Part shown: positions 8,898-17,167 of the stretch, piece after piece
How the letters are laid out: each line of letters opens with the position of its first letter
Position numbering within the stretch: the first letter of the stretch is position 1
Assembly (NCBI RefSeq): GCF_049446075.1
Contig: NZ_JBMSEB010000001.1
Span: 1,240,001 to 1,304,000, forward strand
Reading direction: 5' to 3'
DNA length: 64,000 nt
Origin: Humibacter sp049446075
GTDB lineage: Bacteria; Actinomycetota; Actinomycetes; Actinomycetales; Microbacteriaceae
Translations under genes and position numbers: made by a program
Notes under the pieces: generated by a model
Database searches by the model: none
Told to the model about the DNA's origin: nothing
Seen by the model: only the letters and a program-made list of their open reading frames with translations

Positions 8898-9840
8898 AAG
8901 CACCACGGCTGTACGAGCTGTTCAGCCTCGTAGCCGGTTCTCGGGGCGGACGTCATCTGCCGCCCGCCTCGAGAACCGGCACGGCTGGCTCTTCGCCGCG
9001 CCCACGGCAGTTCTCGTCCTCGGCCTCTTCATCGCACCGCTCGTCGTCGTGCTCATCATGGCGACGGCGAACTGGACTCTCCTCGGCGGCAACCAAGGGG
9101 GCAACTTCCCGCTCAACTTCGTCAACGTCTTCAAAGACCCGCTCCTGCAGGGAGCGATCTGGTTCACCATCGAGTACACGATCATCACCACCGTGATCCT
9201 GATGCCGATCGCGTTCGGTCTCGCTCTCCTGGTGCAAGAGGCACGCAAGTGGAACGCCTTCCTGCGCACCGCGATCCTCATCCCTTCCGCAATGGGCATC
9301 GCTTCGGCCTCGCTGTTGTTCTACGCCCTGTACTCACCCCAGATCGGCCCGTTGACGCCGCTGTTGAACCTGATACCGGGGTTTCAGCAAGGCGAGTCCA
9401 TCCTCAGCACGCCAGGCAGCGCGCTCTGGGCGACCGTGCTGCTGGTCGTGTGGCGATTCGCGGGCTTCTACATGCTGCTGATGATGGTGGGCCTGCAAGC
9501 CATCCCGGGAGACGTGTACGAAGCGGCCAAGCTCGACGGCGCGGGCCGGGTGAAGACGCTCACGAGTGTGACCATCCCGCTTCTACGGCCGACCATAGCC
9601 ATGACGCTGATCATGTCGATCACCGGATCCCTGCTGGCATTCGACCAGTTCTTCATCCTGACCGAAGGTGGACCCAACAACTCGACGATGACGATCGTCC
9701 AGCTCATCTACCGGGAAGCGTTCCAAACGAACCGCGACCTCGGAATGGCCGCTGCACTGACCGTGATCCTGTTGGTCGCCCTGGTCATCATCAACGCCAT
9801 CCAACTGCGGGTGTTGCGCGTCGGCGCAGACGAGGACTGA
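8890..9840 (+). CDS. ABC sugar transporter permease (MalF-like)
   Basis: A 316-aa inner-membrane permease with six predicted hydrophobic segments, the first being WLFAAPTAVLVLGLFIAPLV. The EAA loop is present as YEAAKLDGAGRVKTLTSVTIP (about residues 210-230), where the ATPase docks. GTG at 8890 is chosen because it overlaps the end of the binding-protein gene by 8 bases. Longer in-frame versions only add Arg-rich shadow sequence. It forms the importer with the adjacent permease. Confidence 0.88.
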   Translation: MAESTTAVRAVQPRSRFSGRTSSAARLENRHGWLFAAPTAVLVLGLFIAPLVVVLIMATANWTLLGGNQGGNFPLNFVNVFKDPLLQGAIWFTIEYTIITTVILMPIAFGLALLVQEARKWNAFLRTAILIPSAMGIASASLLFYALYSPQIGPLTPLLNLIPGFQQGESILSTPGSALWATVLLVVWRFAGFYMLLMMVGLQAIPGDVYEAAKLDGAGRVKTLTSVTIPLLRPTIAMTLIMSITGSLLAFDQFFILTEGGPNNSTMTIVQLIYREAFQTNRDLGMAAALTVILLVALVIINAIQLRVLRVGADED

Positions 9841-9843
9841 GCC

Positions 9844-10665
9844 ATGACAACCAAGAAGGCTGCGACACAGTCGCCGTACTACGTGCTCACCACGGTTCTC
9901 GCCGTGGTGTTCCTTCTCCCCCTGGTCTGGGCGGTCATCGTGTCGGTCTCCCCGGCGCAGGGCACAGCGCAGATCCACGGGTTCGGTTTCGCGAACTACA
10001 CCAGGATGTTCGGCTACGGCTTGGGACTGCCGACCTACCTGAAGAACTCGCTGATCCTCTCGATCACCGCCACCGCGCTCACCATCGTTCTGGCGGCCAC
10101 GGGCGGCTACGCGTTCGCGCGGTTCAGGTTCTGGGGCAAGAACACCCTGTTCGTGCTGGTGCTGTCGATCATGATGATCCCGTACGCGGCACTCCTCATT
10201 CCGCTGCTGGTCTGGATGAACCAGATCGGGTTGCAGAATTCGTTGGTCGGGGTGGCGCTGGTTCTCACTCTGTTCCAGATGCCGTTCGGGATCTTCATGA
10301 TGCGCAACTCGTTCTCGGCCGTGCCCCGCGAGCTCGAAGACGCCGCCCTCATGGACGGCTGCAACACCTTCCAGGCGTTCTATCAGGTGATGATTCCGGC
10401 GGTACGGCCGGCGATCGTGACCGTTGGACTGTTCTCGTACCTGGCAGCGTGGAACGACTTCATCATCTCGCTCTACCTCCTCGGTGCGAACAACTCACCG
10501 CTGCCCCTCGCGCTGGTCAACATGCGCCAGCAGACCATGGGCGTCATCGACTACGGTTCCACCACCGCAGGTGTCGTCGTTCTGACCATCCCCGCGCTCG
10601 TCCTCTTCCTTGCGCTGCAGCGCTACTACATCCGGGGATTCACGGACGGCGCGATCAAGGGGTGA
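9844..10665 (+). CDS. ABC sugar transporter permease (MalG-like)
   Basis: A 273-aa inner-membrane permease starting 3 bases after its partner. It has six hydrophobic segments and a MalG-type EAA loop, ELEDAALMDGCNTFQAFYQV, near residues 160-180. The C-terminus RYYIRGFTDGAIKG is the usual ending of the sugar CUT1 permeases. It completes the membrane part of the importer and is followed about 105 bases later by the GH127 gene, probably on the same transcript. Confidence 0.9.
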   Translation: MTTKKAATQSPYYVLTTVLAVVFLLPLVWAVIVSVSPAQGTAQIHGFGFANYTRMFGYGLGLPTYLKNSLILSITATALTIVLAATGGYAFARFRFWGKNTLFVLVLSIMMIPYAALLIPLLVWMNQIGLQNSLVGVALVLTLFQMPFGIFMMRNSFSAVPRELEDAALMDGCNTFQAFYQVMIPAVRPAIVTVGLFSYLAAWNDFIISLYLLGANNSPLPLALVNMRQQTMGVIDYGSTTAGVVVLTIPALVLFLALQRYYIRGFTDGAIKG

Positions 10666-10769
10666 CCACCACTCGTCTGACCGCAGCACGTAAGGTTGTC
10701 GCTCAATCGTCTACACGCCCAACACCATCAAGCACGAGGCGCGGTGTCGCCGGTTTCGAGGAATAGCTC

Positions 10770-12704
10770 ATGACAATGATCCGGCCGCGAGGACGAGTCA
10801 TCACGCCGGTCGCGCCGGCCGCCCCATCACAGGGAGCCTTGCGCCCGCTCGGCCTCGGCGAAGTCCAGATCACCGGCGGCTTCTGGTCGCGAATGAAGCA
10901 CGTGAATGCGAAAGCGACGCTGCCGCACATCGCCCACTGGCTGGAGCGAGAGGGCTGGCTGGCGAACTTCGACCTGGCCGCGGCAGGTGCGCTTACCGCA
11001 GGGAACCGGCGGGGTCGTGAGTTCTCGGATTCGGAGGTGTACAAATACCTCGAGGCTGTTGCGTGGCACCTTGGCAGCCATGACGACGAGGAACTCGAGG
11101 AACAGTTCCGCTCGATCGTCACCCGCGTCGCCCGGGCGCAAGAAGCCGATGGTTACCTCAACACCAACTTCGGCCGCGTTGGGCAGCAACCGAGGTGGTC
11201 CGAGCTGGATTGGGGACACGAGCTCTACTGCGCCGGGCACCTGTTCCAGGCAGCGGTCGCGCGCCTCCGCACCAAACCCGACGCCCACGACGGTCTCAGC
11301 ACTGTCGCAACCGCCCTGGCAGACCTGATCTGCGACGTGTTCGGTGCAGACGGCATGCAGGCCGTGTGCGGGCATCCTGAGGTCGAGATGGCGCTCGTCG
11401 AACTCGGCCGCGCCACCGGGAACAGTCGCTACGTCGAGCAGGCGCGGCTGTTCATCGAACGCCGAGGAAAAGGTTTGCTCCCCGACATCGAATTCGGGCG
11501 CGCGTATTACCAGGACGACGTGCCGGTGCGTGACTCCGAGGTACTGCGGGGGCATGCAGTCCGCGCGAACTATCTCTCCTCAGGCGCGGTGGATGTCGCC
11601 GTCGAGACCGGGGACGAGAGCCTGCTCGGCGCACTGACCCGGCAGTGGGCCAACACCGTCGCACGCCGAACGTACATCACGGGCGGGCAAGGCTCGCATC
11701 ACCAGGACGAAGCGTTCGGTGAGGACTTCGAGCTCCCCTCCGACCGTGCATACTCGGAGACCTGTGCCGGAGTCGCCTCCATACAGTTCAGCTGGCGACT
11801 CCTGCTGGCGCGCGGCGGCCCCGAGCATGCCGATCTCATCGAGCGCACGCTCTACAACGTCGTCGCCACCTCCCCTGCATCGGACGGCCGCAGCTTCTAC
11901 TACGCGAACACGCTCCACCGCCGGGTCCCAGGAGAGCCGGCAGACCCGGACGCCGTTTCCCCGCGTGCGGAGGCATCCCTTCGTGCGCCCTGGTTCGAGG
12001 TGTCCTGCTGCCCGCCGAACGTCGCACGGACCCTGGCGAGCCTCGAGGCGTACATCGCGACCGCGTCGACCGATGGCGTCCAGGTTCACCAGTACGCTCC
12101 CACGCACATTGCGACCACGCTGGACAACGACGAGGACATCGAGCTGTCCATCGATACGGACTATCCGAATACCGGCACCGTCGACATCCGTATTCTGCGC
12201 GACGCAAGTGCTCCCTGGGCGCTGCAGTTGCGCGTTCCGAGCTGGGCCAACGGGGCCAGGCTGACCGTCAACGGTGAGGTGGTTCCTGCCGCACCGGGCT
12301 ACGTCACCGTGCGGCGCCTGTTCAGAACGGAAGACCGCATCACGCTTCAGCTTCCCATCGAGCCTCGGCTGTCCGCGCCCGACCCGCGTATCGACGCCGT
12401 TCGCGGAACCGTGGCGGTCGAGCGCGGACCCGTCGTCTACGCGCTCGAATCCGTGGATCTGCCCGATGGGTGGGGCGACGTGTCAGATGTCGTCATCGAC
12501 ACAGCGGAGGCGCCGCACGACGAAGGAGATCGCGTGGTGGCGCGGCTCGCCCGCCACACCGCACCCGAGCTGCCCTGGCCGTACACCGGCGATGAATCCG
12601 CTGCCGAAACGCAAACCGCTTCCGTCGCCCTCGTCCCGTACCACGACTGGGCCGAGCGTGGCCCGTCGTCGATGCGGATCTGGATCCCGGCGCGGTCCCG
12701 TTGA
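10770..12704 (+). CDS. GH127 beta-L-arabinofuranosidase (DUF1680)
   Basis: A 644-aa cytoplasmic enzyme of family GH127 (DUF1680), which removes beta-L-arabinofuranose residues. The N-terminal ITGGFWSRMKHVN and the EADGYLNTNF segment are family signatures. EDFELPSDRAYSETCAG contains a conserved Glu and the first metal Cys. SCCPPNVART supplies the Cys pair, one of which is the catalytic nucleophile in characterised members. GAGGAAT precedes the ATG. It lies directly downstream of the sugar importer and is probably co-regulated by the LacI protein. This supports uptake and intracellular trimming of arabino-oligosaccharides released by the secreted glycosidase. Confidence 0.88.
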   Translation: MTMIRPRGRVITPVAPAAPSQGALRPLGLGEVQITGGFWSRMKHVNAKATLPHIAHWLEREGWLANFDLAAAGALTAGNRRGREFSDSEVYKYLEAVAWHLGSHDDEELEEQFRSIVTRVARAQEADGYLNTNFGRVGQQPRWSELDWGHELYCAGHLFQAAVARLRTKPDAHDGLSTVATALADLICDVFGADGMQAVCGHPEVEMALVELGRATGNSRYVEQARLFIERRGKGLLPDIEFGRAYYQDDVPVRDSEVLRGHAVRANYLSSGAVDVAVETGDESLLGALTRQWANTVARRTYITGGQGSHHQDEAFGEDFELPSDRAYSETCAGVASIQFSWRLLLARGGPEHADLIERTLYNVVATSPASDGRSFYYANTLHRRVPGEPADPDAVSPRAEASLRAPWFEVSCCPPNVARTLASLEAYIATASTDGVQVHQYAPTHIATTLDNDEDIELSIDTDYPNTGTVDIRILRDASAPWALQLRVPSWANGARLTVNGEVVPAAPGYVTVRRLFRTEDRITLQLPIEPRLSAPDPRIDAVRGTVAVERGPVVYALESVDLPDGWGDVSDVVIDTAEAPHDEGDRVVARLARHTAPELPWPYTGDESAAETQTASVALVPYHDWAERGPSSMRIWIPARSR

Positions 12705-12705
12705 C

Positions 12706-12726
12706 GTGTGGAGCTACCGGGATTCG
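12706..12726 (+). repeat. att-like copy of the tRNA-Ala 3' end
   Basis: This 21-base segment matches 12941-12961, the 3' end of the tRNA-Ala gene plus 3 flanking bases, in 20 of 21 positions and in the same orientation. It begins 2 bases after the GH127 stop codon. Duplicated tRNA 3' ends are typical of integration (att) sites. No integrase lies between the copies, so it would be a scar or an empty site. Confidence 0.6.
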
Positions 12727-12812
12727 TCCCCACCGCTCCCCCAAACGGCGCTACACGCCGCCCGGGCCCCTCGCAGCGTGGGCCCACCCAAGGGTTCGAA
12801 TCCACAATGCAG

Positions 12813-12859
12813 TTAACTGAAGTAGCGCCCCCGACGAGCGGGAGCGCTACTTCAGTTAA
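12813..12859. repeat. 21-bp inverted repeat (stem-loop)
   Basis: Arms 12813-12833 and 12839-12859 are complementary at 20 of 21 positions around a 5-nt loop. No T-run follows on either strand, so it is not a classic terminator for GH127. It may be a small palindromic repeat element. Confidence 0.65.
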
Positions 12860-12900
12860 GTGATCGGCGCTCACGCGCCTCAACACTCAATCGCTCGGTG

Positions 12901-12926
12901 AAGAGAACAAGCGAGCTTGTTCTCTT
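12901..12926 (-). terminator. 12-bp perfect inverted repeat downstream of tRNA-Ala
   Basis: AAGAGAACAAGC and GCTTGTTCTCTT are separated by 2 bases and lie 18 bases beyond the 3' end of the minus-strand tRNA. It probably acts as the tRNA transcription terminator or 3'-processing hairpin. The octamer CTCAATCG flanks it on both sides as a direct repeat. Confidence 0.55.
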
Positions 12927-12943
12927 TCCCTCGCTCAATCGTG

Positions 12944-13016
12944 TGGAGCTACGGGGATTCGAACCCCGGACCTTCTCATTGCGAACGAGACGCGCTACCA
13001 ACTGCGCCATAGCCCC
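12944..13016 (-). tRNA. tRNA-Ala (anticodon CGC)
   Basis: A 73-nt cloverleaf on the minus strand. It has acceptor GGGGCTA/TAGCTCC, D-arm GCGC..GCGC, anticodon loop TTCGCAA (anticodon CGC, reading GCG), and T-arm with GGTTCGAATCC. The third acceptor pair is G:T, the alanine identity element G3:U70. CCA is not encoded (CAC follows the discriminator A). Confidence 0.95.
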
Positions 13017-13074
13017 AAGTGCGTATGAGACTTTAGCATGTTGGGCGGCCTCAATCGGAATCGAGCCGTCACGC

Positions 13075-14214
13075 TCAGACGGCTGCGCGACGACGGCGCA
13101 GCGCCTCGTCGAGGTCGATGTGCTCGCTCGGTACCTCGTCGAGCACACCCATGCGCGCGTACCTGCTGGACGCCCGTTCCTGGCCCGGATTCTCGGCCGA
13201 CCCGGCGGCGGGCTGCGTTGCCTGCGTTTCCTTCGGCACGGGCAGCGTCCGCACCTGCGCCGCGGCAAGTCGCGCGGCGCGTTCCTCGAACTCGGCACGT
13301 GCGGCCGCCCTGCGCAGCGCCACCGCGGCATCCAGGGATGCCATCGCGGTAGCTGCACGCGAGCCCGGCGACTGATACATCGGCTTGGGGAGCGGCTGCG
13401 GCTCCCAGCTCGAGTCGCGGTCCTCCTGCTCCTCCTGCACCGTCTCGGCCTCGCCGTGAAGCGCATGGTCGTACAGGTCAGGGTTCTGCCGAACGACGTT
13501 CACCCGCACCCGTCGCGCGGCCTGGTGCGCAGCCACCTGCTGACTCAGCCGGCGCAGCACGACCACCGCACAGCCCAGAAGCGCGGCCGACGCCGCAAGA
13601 AGCCACCACGATCCGACCGTCACGAGCGAGTACCCTCCGAAACCCACTCCGACGAGCCCGGCGATCACCACTCCCGTGGTGGCGAGCCGTGTGCGACGCA
13701 CGGCGTGGGCGAACGTGCGCTCACGATCCTCTCGGGACGACGCATTCACCGCACGGGAAGGCGCAGCACGACGCGTGGCTCCGGCACCACCGGAGGAATC
13801 TGCACTACTGGAGGGACCTGCGGGGCCCGCGGGTACGGCATCCGATGCAGAAAGATCGACCGCACCGACGAGCGAAGCGCCCAGGCCGGCATCCTGCGCG
13901 GCGGCCGCCGCGATGCGTGCCGCCGCTCTTGCCTCGGACACGGCGTGCGCACGGGCAGCCGCGTCGGCCTTCGCCCGCACCTTCTTCAGCAGCTTCTGCT
14001 GGCGCGCCACCTCACGGGCCGTCGCCTCGACGCGCACCTCGTGCGGCACCTCCGCCGTCTCGGCCAGGATGCGCAGCGTCTGCTGCAACCGCACGGCATT
14101 CCGTTCGGCGTTCAGGTAGTCGCGCCTGCGCAGCCAGGTCGGCAGCAGGTAGGCGAGCCACAGGGTCGCTGCCAGCGCGATGACGACACCGCCGCTCAGC
14201 GTTCCCCCGTTCAT
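13075..14214 (-). CDS. GlpR-like actinobacterial membrane protein (Rv0996-type)
   Basis: A 379-aa protein with an N-terminal membrane segment (about residues 8-26, VVIALAATLWLAYLLPTWL). A long Ala/Arg-rich, probably coiled-coil region follows, then two adjacent membrane segments near the middle, and a disordered C-terminal tail ending IDLDEALRRRRAAV. Architecture and position next to the rimJ-type gene and galU match the conserved Rv0996 locus. As I recall, its corynebacterial counterpart GlpR is a receptor for the gephyrin-like division protein Glp. The assignment to GlpR rests on topology and synteny only. No glp/moeA gene is in this window. It is the last gene of a minus-strand run ending near the tRNA. 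Confidence 0.6.
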   Translation of the reverse strand: MNGGTLSGGVVIALAATLWLAYLLPTWLRRRDYLNAERNAVRLQQTLRILAETAEVPHEVRVEATAREVARQQKLLKKVRAKADAAARAHAVSEARAAARIAAAAAQDAGLGASLVGAVDLSASDAVPAGPAGPSSSADSSGGAGATRRAAPSRAVNASSREDRERTFAHAVRRTRLATTGVVIAGLVGVGFGGYSLVTVGSWWLLAASAALLGCAVVVLRRLSQQVAAHQAARRVRVNVVRQNPDLYDHALHGEAETVQEEQEDRDSSWEPQPLPKPMYQSPGSRAATAMASLDAAVALRRAAARAEFEERAARLAAAQVRTLPVPKETQATQPAAGSAENPGQERASSRYARMGVLDEVPSEHIDLDEALRRRRAAV

Positions 14215-14356
14215 GAGGCGCCCCCGTTCATACCGTGCCCCCGGCTCATGCCACTACGGTATGGCGACGCGGGCTCGCCGCCCCTGTGCTCGGTCAGTGT
14301 GTCCCCGATCAGCGCCGGAATCGGCTCGCTCAGAGCGTCGATCCGCGTGCCGGCGT

Positions 14357-15010
14357 TCAGCCGCTGTGCGAGACGAGCGGATGCGACGCAGCCTCGAGAT
14401 CCGCAGGCGGCACGGTCGCGGCATCCTGTGGTACCTCGCCCGACTTCCAGCGGCGCATCACGCCCTGCGGTATCTCCTCCACCACCAGGGCGAAGCAGAA
14501 GTGGTCACGCCAGTCGCCGTTGATGTGGATGTAGCGCCTGCGGAGACCCTCGTACCTGAAACCTAGCTTCTGCACGACGCGCAGCGACGGCGCGTTCTCG
14601 GGCCTGATGCAGATCTCCATGCGGTGCAGCCCGAGTTGGAAGAAGCAGTAATCGGTGGCGAGCGCCACTCCCGTCGGCGTGACGCCCTTTCCCGCGAATC
14701 GCTTGGCCACCCAATAACCGATCGTGGCCGACGCGAGCGAACCGTACGTGATCGACGACACGTTCAGCTGCCCGGCGAGCTCGCCGTCGTACTCCAGCAC
14801 GAACGGCAGCCCGTGTCCTGCCCGCGACGTCGCCTGAAGGGAACGGATGCTCGCCCGCGTGTCGAACACGGCGGGCCCGTGCGGGTTGGTCGCCTCCCAC
14901 TGCCGCAACCAGCCGCGGTTCTCCATCAGCTCTTTCTCGAGCGCGCGGGCGTCACGCAGTCGGATGGGACGGATGCCTACAGCACCGTCGCTGAGGCTGG
15001 GCACGTACAC
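14357..15010 (-). CDS. RimJ/RimL-type GNAT N-acetyltransferase
   Basis: A 217-aa GNAT-fold acetyltransferase. It opens with the usual substrate strand GIRPIRLRDARALE, has the acetyl-CoA-binding segment RFAGKGVTPTGVALATDYCF (about 125-144), and ends with HRMEICIRPENAPSLRVVQK and GFRYEGLRRRYIHINGDWRD, characteristic of RimJ/RimL ribosomal-protein or peptide N-terminal acetylases. GTG at 15010 is selected because upstream in-frame sequence overlaps galU and is Arg-rich shadow, and GAGG lies about 10 bases upstream. It follows galU by 20 bases, as in the mycobacterial galU-rimJ region. Confidence 0.85.
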   Translation of the reverse strand: MYVPSLSDGAVGIRPIRLRDARALEKELMENRGWLRQWEATNPHGPAVFDTRASIRSLQATSRAGHGLPFVLEYDGELAGQLNVSSITYGSLASATIGYWVAKRFAGKGVTPTGVALATDYCFFQLGLHRMEICIRPENAPSLRVVQKLGFRYEGLRRRYIHINGDWRDHFCFALVVEEIPQGVMRRWKSGEVPQDAATVPPADLEAASHPLVSHSG

Positions 15011-15030
15011 GGTGGACCGGCCTCGTACTC

Positions 15031-15978
15031 TCAGGCGCCGGATGCGTCGTGGCCGACGCCTGGCTCTTCGAGTGTGTCGCCGTCCGCGGGCTCGTCGGAG
15101 AGCCCAGAGGCGAACTGGCGCAGCCACGGCCGCAGCTGCGGCCCGAGGTCTTCACGGTCGACCGCGAGCTGCACGATGGACTTGAGATAGTCAAGACGGT
15201 CGCCCGTGTCGTACCGCCTGCCGCGGAAGACGACGCCGTAGACGCCAGGGCCGTCCGGCTCGGCGGCCAGTTCCTGGAGGGCATCCGTGAGCTGGATCTC
15301 GCCGCCCTTTCCCGGCTCCGTGTGCTCGAGCACGTCGAACACCTCCGGCTGAAGAACGTAACGGCCGATGATGGCGAGGTTGGAAGGGGCATCCTCTGCC
15401 GAGGGCTTCTCGACGAGGCCGCGCACGCGAACGACATCCGCCTCGTCGGTCGACTCGACCTGTGCAGCGCCGTAGAGATGGATCTGCGACGGGTCGACCT
15501 CGAGCAGAGCCACCACCGTCGCACCGCGCTGCTCCGCCACTTCGATCATGCGAGTGAGCAGCACGTCACGACTGTCGATGATGTCGTCGCCGAGCAGCAC
15601 CGCGAACGCCTGGCGTCCTACGTGCTTCTCGGCTCGCAGCACCGCGTGGCCGAGCCCCTTGGGGTCGCCCTGGCGCACGTAGTGCATGTCGGCGAGGTCC
15701 GTGGAGTACATGACCCGGCGCAGCTTCTCGGTGTCGCCCTTCGCCTGCAGTGTCGACTCGATCTCGGTCGCCCGGTCGAAGTGGTTCTCCAGTGCGGCCT
15801 TGTTTCGCCCCGTGATCAGCAGAACGTCGTCGAGCCCCGCCTCGACCGCCTCCTCCACCACGTACTGGATGGCCGGCTTGTCGACGACGGGAAGCATCTC
15901 CTTGGGCATCGCCTTGGTGGCCGGCAGGAACCGGGTGCCGAGACCGGCAGCGGGAATGACAGCTTTGGTGATGGCCAT
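15031..15978 (-). CDS. galU: UTP-glucose-1-phosphate uridylyltransferase
   Basis: A 315-aa enzyme that makes UDP-glucose from UTP and glucose 1-phosphate. The N-terminal nucleotide-binding loop AVIPAAGLGTRFLPATKAMP is diagnostic. PKEMLPVVDKPAIQYVVEEA, DPKGLGHAVLRA, LLGDDIID and GEIQLTDALQELA follow at the expected positions. The start MAITKAVIPA is clear. The acidic C-terminal extension (EPADGDTLEEPG) is variable in the family. It is divergent from the formyl-THF cyclo-ligase gene with about 100 bases between them, and heads the minus-strand unit with the acetyltransferase and GlpR-like genes. Confidence 0.96.
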   Translation of the reverse strand: MAITKAVIPAAGLGTRFLPATKAMPKEMLPVVDKPAIQYVVEEAVEAGLDDVLLITGRNKAALENHFDRATEIESTLQAKGDTEKLRRVMYSTDLADMHYVRQGDPKGLGHAVLRAEKHVGRQAFAVLLGDDIIDSRDVLLTRMIEVAEQRGATVVALLEVDPSQIHLYGAAQVESTDEADVVRVRGLVEKPSAEDAPSNLAIIGRYVLQPEVFDVLEHTEPGKGGEIQLTDALQELAAEPDGPGVYGVVFRGRRYDTGDRLDYLKSIVQLAVDREDLGPQLRPWLRQFASGLSDEPADGDTLEEPGVGHDASGA

Positions 15979-16077
15979 GCTGATCAGGCTATCTGCTGCC
16001 CGCTGTACGGCCACAATCCCGTGCGGTGCTGCACGACCGCGGCACGTCATGCGAGATGCGCCCATTACTATTCGTCT

Positions 16078-16659
16078 ATGGCCTCCGACCCGAGCAGCGC
16101 CAAGCGCGCGCTCCGCGCCGACCTCAGGGAGCGCCGACAGAACTTCACGGCGACCGAACGCGAGAAGGCGACCGCCGGCATCACCGCCAACCTGCAGAGG
16201 CTCGTTCAGGAGCACGGCGCCCGTTCGCTGTCGTGCTATCTCTCCGGGTCCAACGAGCCCGACACGAGGCCGTTCCTCAATTGGGCCTTCGCCGAGCACC
16301 TTCGGGTTCTGCTGCCGGTCAGCCGGGTGGACGGACTTCTGGACTGGACAGTGGACGACGGCGAGTCGGAGACCCTTGGCATCCACGGCTGGCCCGAAGC
16401 GGTCGGCGAATTGCTCGGTCCGATCGCGATCAACGACGTCGACCTCATCATCGTGCCCGCCGCCGCGGTCGATCCCAGCGGCACCCGCATGGGCTGGGGC
16501 AAGGGCTACTTCGACAAAACTCTGGGCAGCATGGAAAAATGTCCTCCGGTGTACGCCGTGGTGTTCGACGGCGAGGTGCTCGACGAGGTGCCTCGGGAAC
16601 GACACGACGAACCGGTGACCGGCGCGGTGACCCCGACCCGCATCATCCGTTTCCGCTGA
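16078..16659 (+). CDS. 5-formyltetrahydrofolate cyclo-ligase
   Basis: A 193-aa ATP-dependent enzyme that converts 5-formyl-THF to 5,10-methenyl-THF in folate recycling. An N-terminal SSAKRALRADLRERR helix is followed by LLPVSRVDGLLDW. The C-terminal ATP/substrate signature RMGWGKGYFDKTL (about residue 140) and HDEPVTGAVTPTRI are typical. The ATG at 16078 follows a short upstream region without a strong RBS. It is syntenic with Rv0992c beside galU and is followed by the FmdB-like gene. Confidence 0.92.
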   Translation: MASDPSSAKRALRADLRERRQNFTATEREKATAGITANLQRLVQEHGARSLSCYLSGSNEPDTRPFLNWAFAEHLRVLLPVSRVDGLLDWTVDDGESETLGIHGWPEAVGELLGPIAINDVDLIIVPAAAVDPSGTRMGWGKGYFDKTLGSMEKCPPVYAVVFDGEVLDEVPRERHDEPVTGAVTPTRIIRFR

Positions 16660-16740
16660 AGCGAGCCGCACGGCGCGGCTGAGCGGGCGAGCATCCGCAG
16701 CCGGCACACCACCAGACCTCATACCTTTGCGAAGGAAGCC

Positions 16741-17082
16741 ATGCCCACCTACTCATACAAGTGCGCCGAATGCGGGCACGCGTTCGACATCCACCAGTCC
16801 TTCAGCGACGACGCGCTCACCGTCTGCCCCGAGTGTGGCGGCCCGCTGCGCAAGGTCTTCGGCTCCGTTGGCGTGACTTTCAAGGGATCCGGTTTCTACC
16901 GCACCGACTCCCGCGCAGGAACATCGCAGTCGACGCCTGCCAAGAGGGATGCCGCCTCGGGCTCGGACTCGAAGCCCGCCTCGGGAGACACCAAGAGCAC
17001 CGGGACGAGCACCGAGAAGAAGAGCACGGAGAAGAAGAGCGCGTCGCCCGCAAGCGCGACGGGCGCAGGATCTGCGGCCTGA
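16741..17082 (+). CDS. FmdB-family zinc-ribbon protein
   Basis: A 113-aa protein. Residues 1-45 form a CxxC...CxxC zinc ribbon (CAEC and CPEC) with MPTYSYKCAECGHAFD and the conserved LRKVFGSVGVTFKGSGFYRT segment of the FmdB family. The remaining half is Ser/Lys/Thr-rich and low in complexity. GCGAAGGAAGCC precedes the ATG. FmdB-like proteins are small putative regulatory or ribosome-associated proteins. In mycobacteria the orthologous gene lies in the same folate-mscL neighbourhood. The precise role is unknown. Confidence 0.9.
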   Translation: MPTYSYKCAECGHAFDIHQSFSDDALTVCPECGGPLRKVFGSVGVTFKGSGFYRTDSRAGTSQSTPAKRDAASGSDSKPASGDTKSTGTSTEKKSTEKKSASPASATGAGSAA

Positions 17083-17167
17083 TCGGGCCTGCATTCCGTA
17101 CTATCGGTCCCAACACACAAGTGCCGGTCGACGACCCGACGACGGCGGACCAGTGGGGGGATTCAGC

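Noticed and set aside
12780..12812. Second tRNA suggested by a GGGTTCGAATCC T-arm-like segment
   Set aside because: No acceptor, D or anticodon arms could be drawn around it and the T-stem is poorly paired. It is at most a remnant.
12706..13016. Active genomic island at tRNA-Ala
   Set aside because: The att-like copies are only 235 bases apart and no integrase, excisionase or cargo is present. Reported only as a scar-like feature.
16949..17167. N-terminal extension of MscL
   Set aside because: The extension overlaps the FmdB-like gene in another frame. MIKGFKEF at 17168 is the canonical MscL start with a good RBS.
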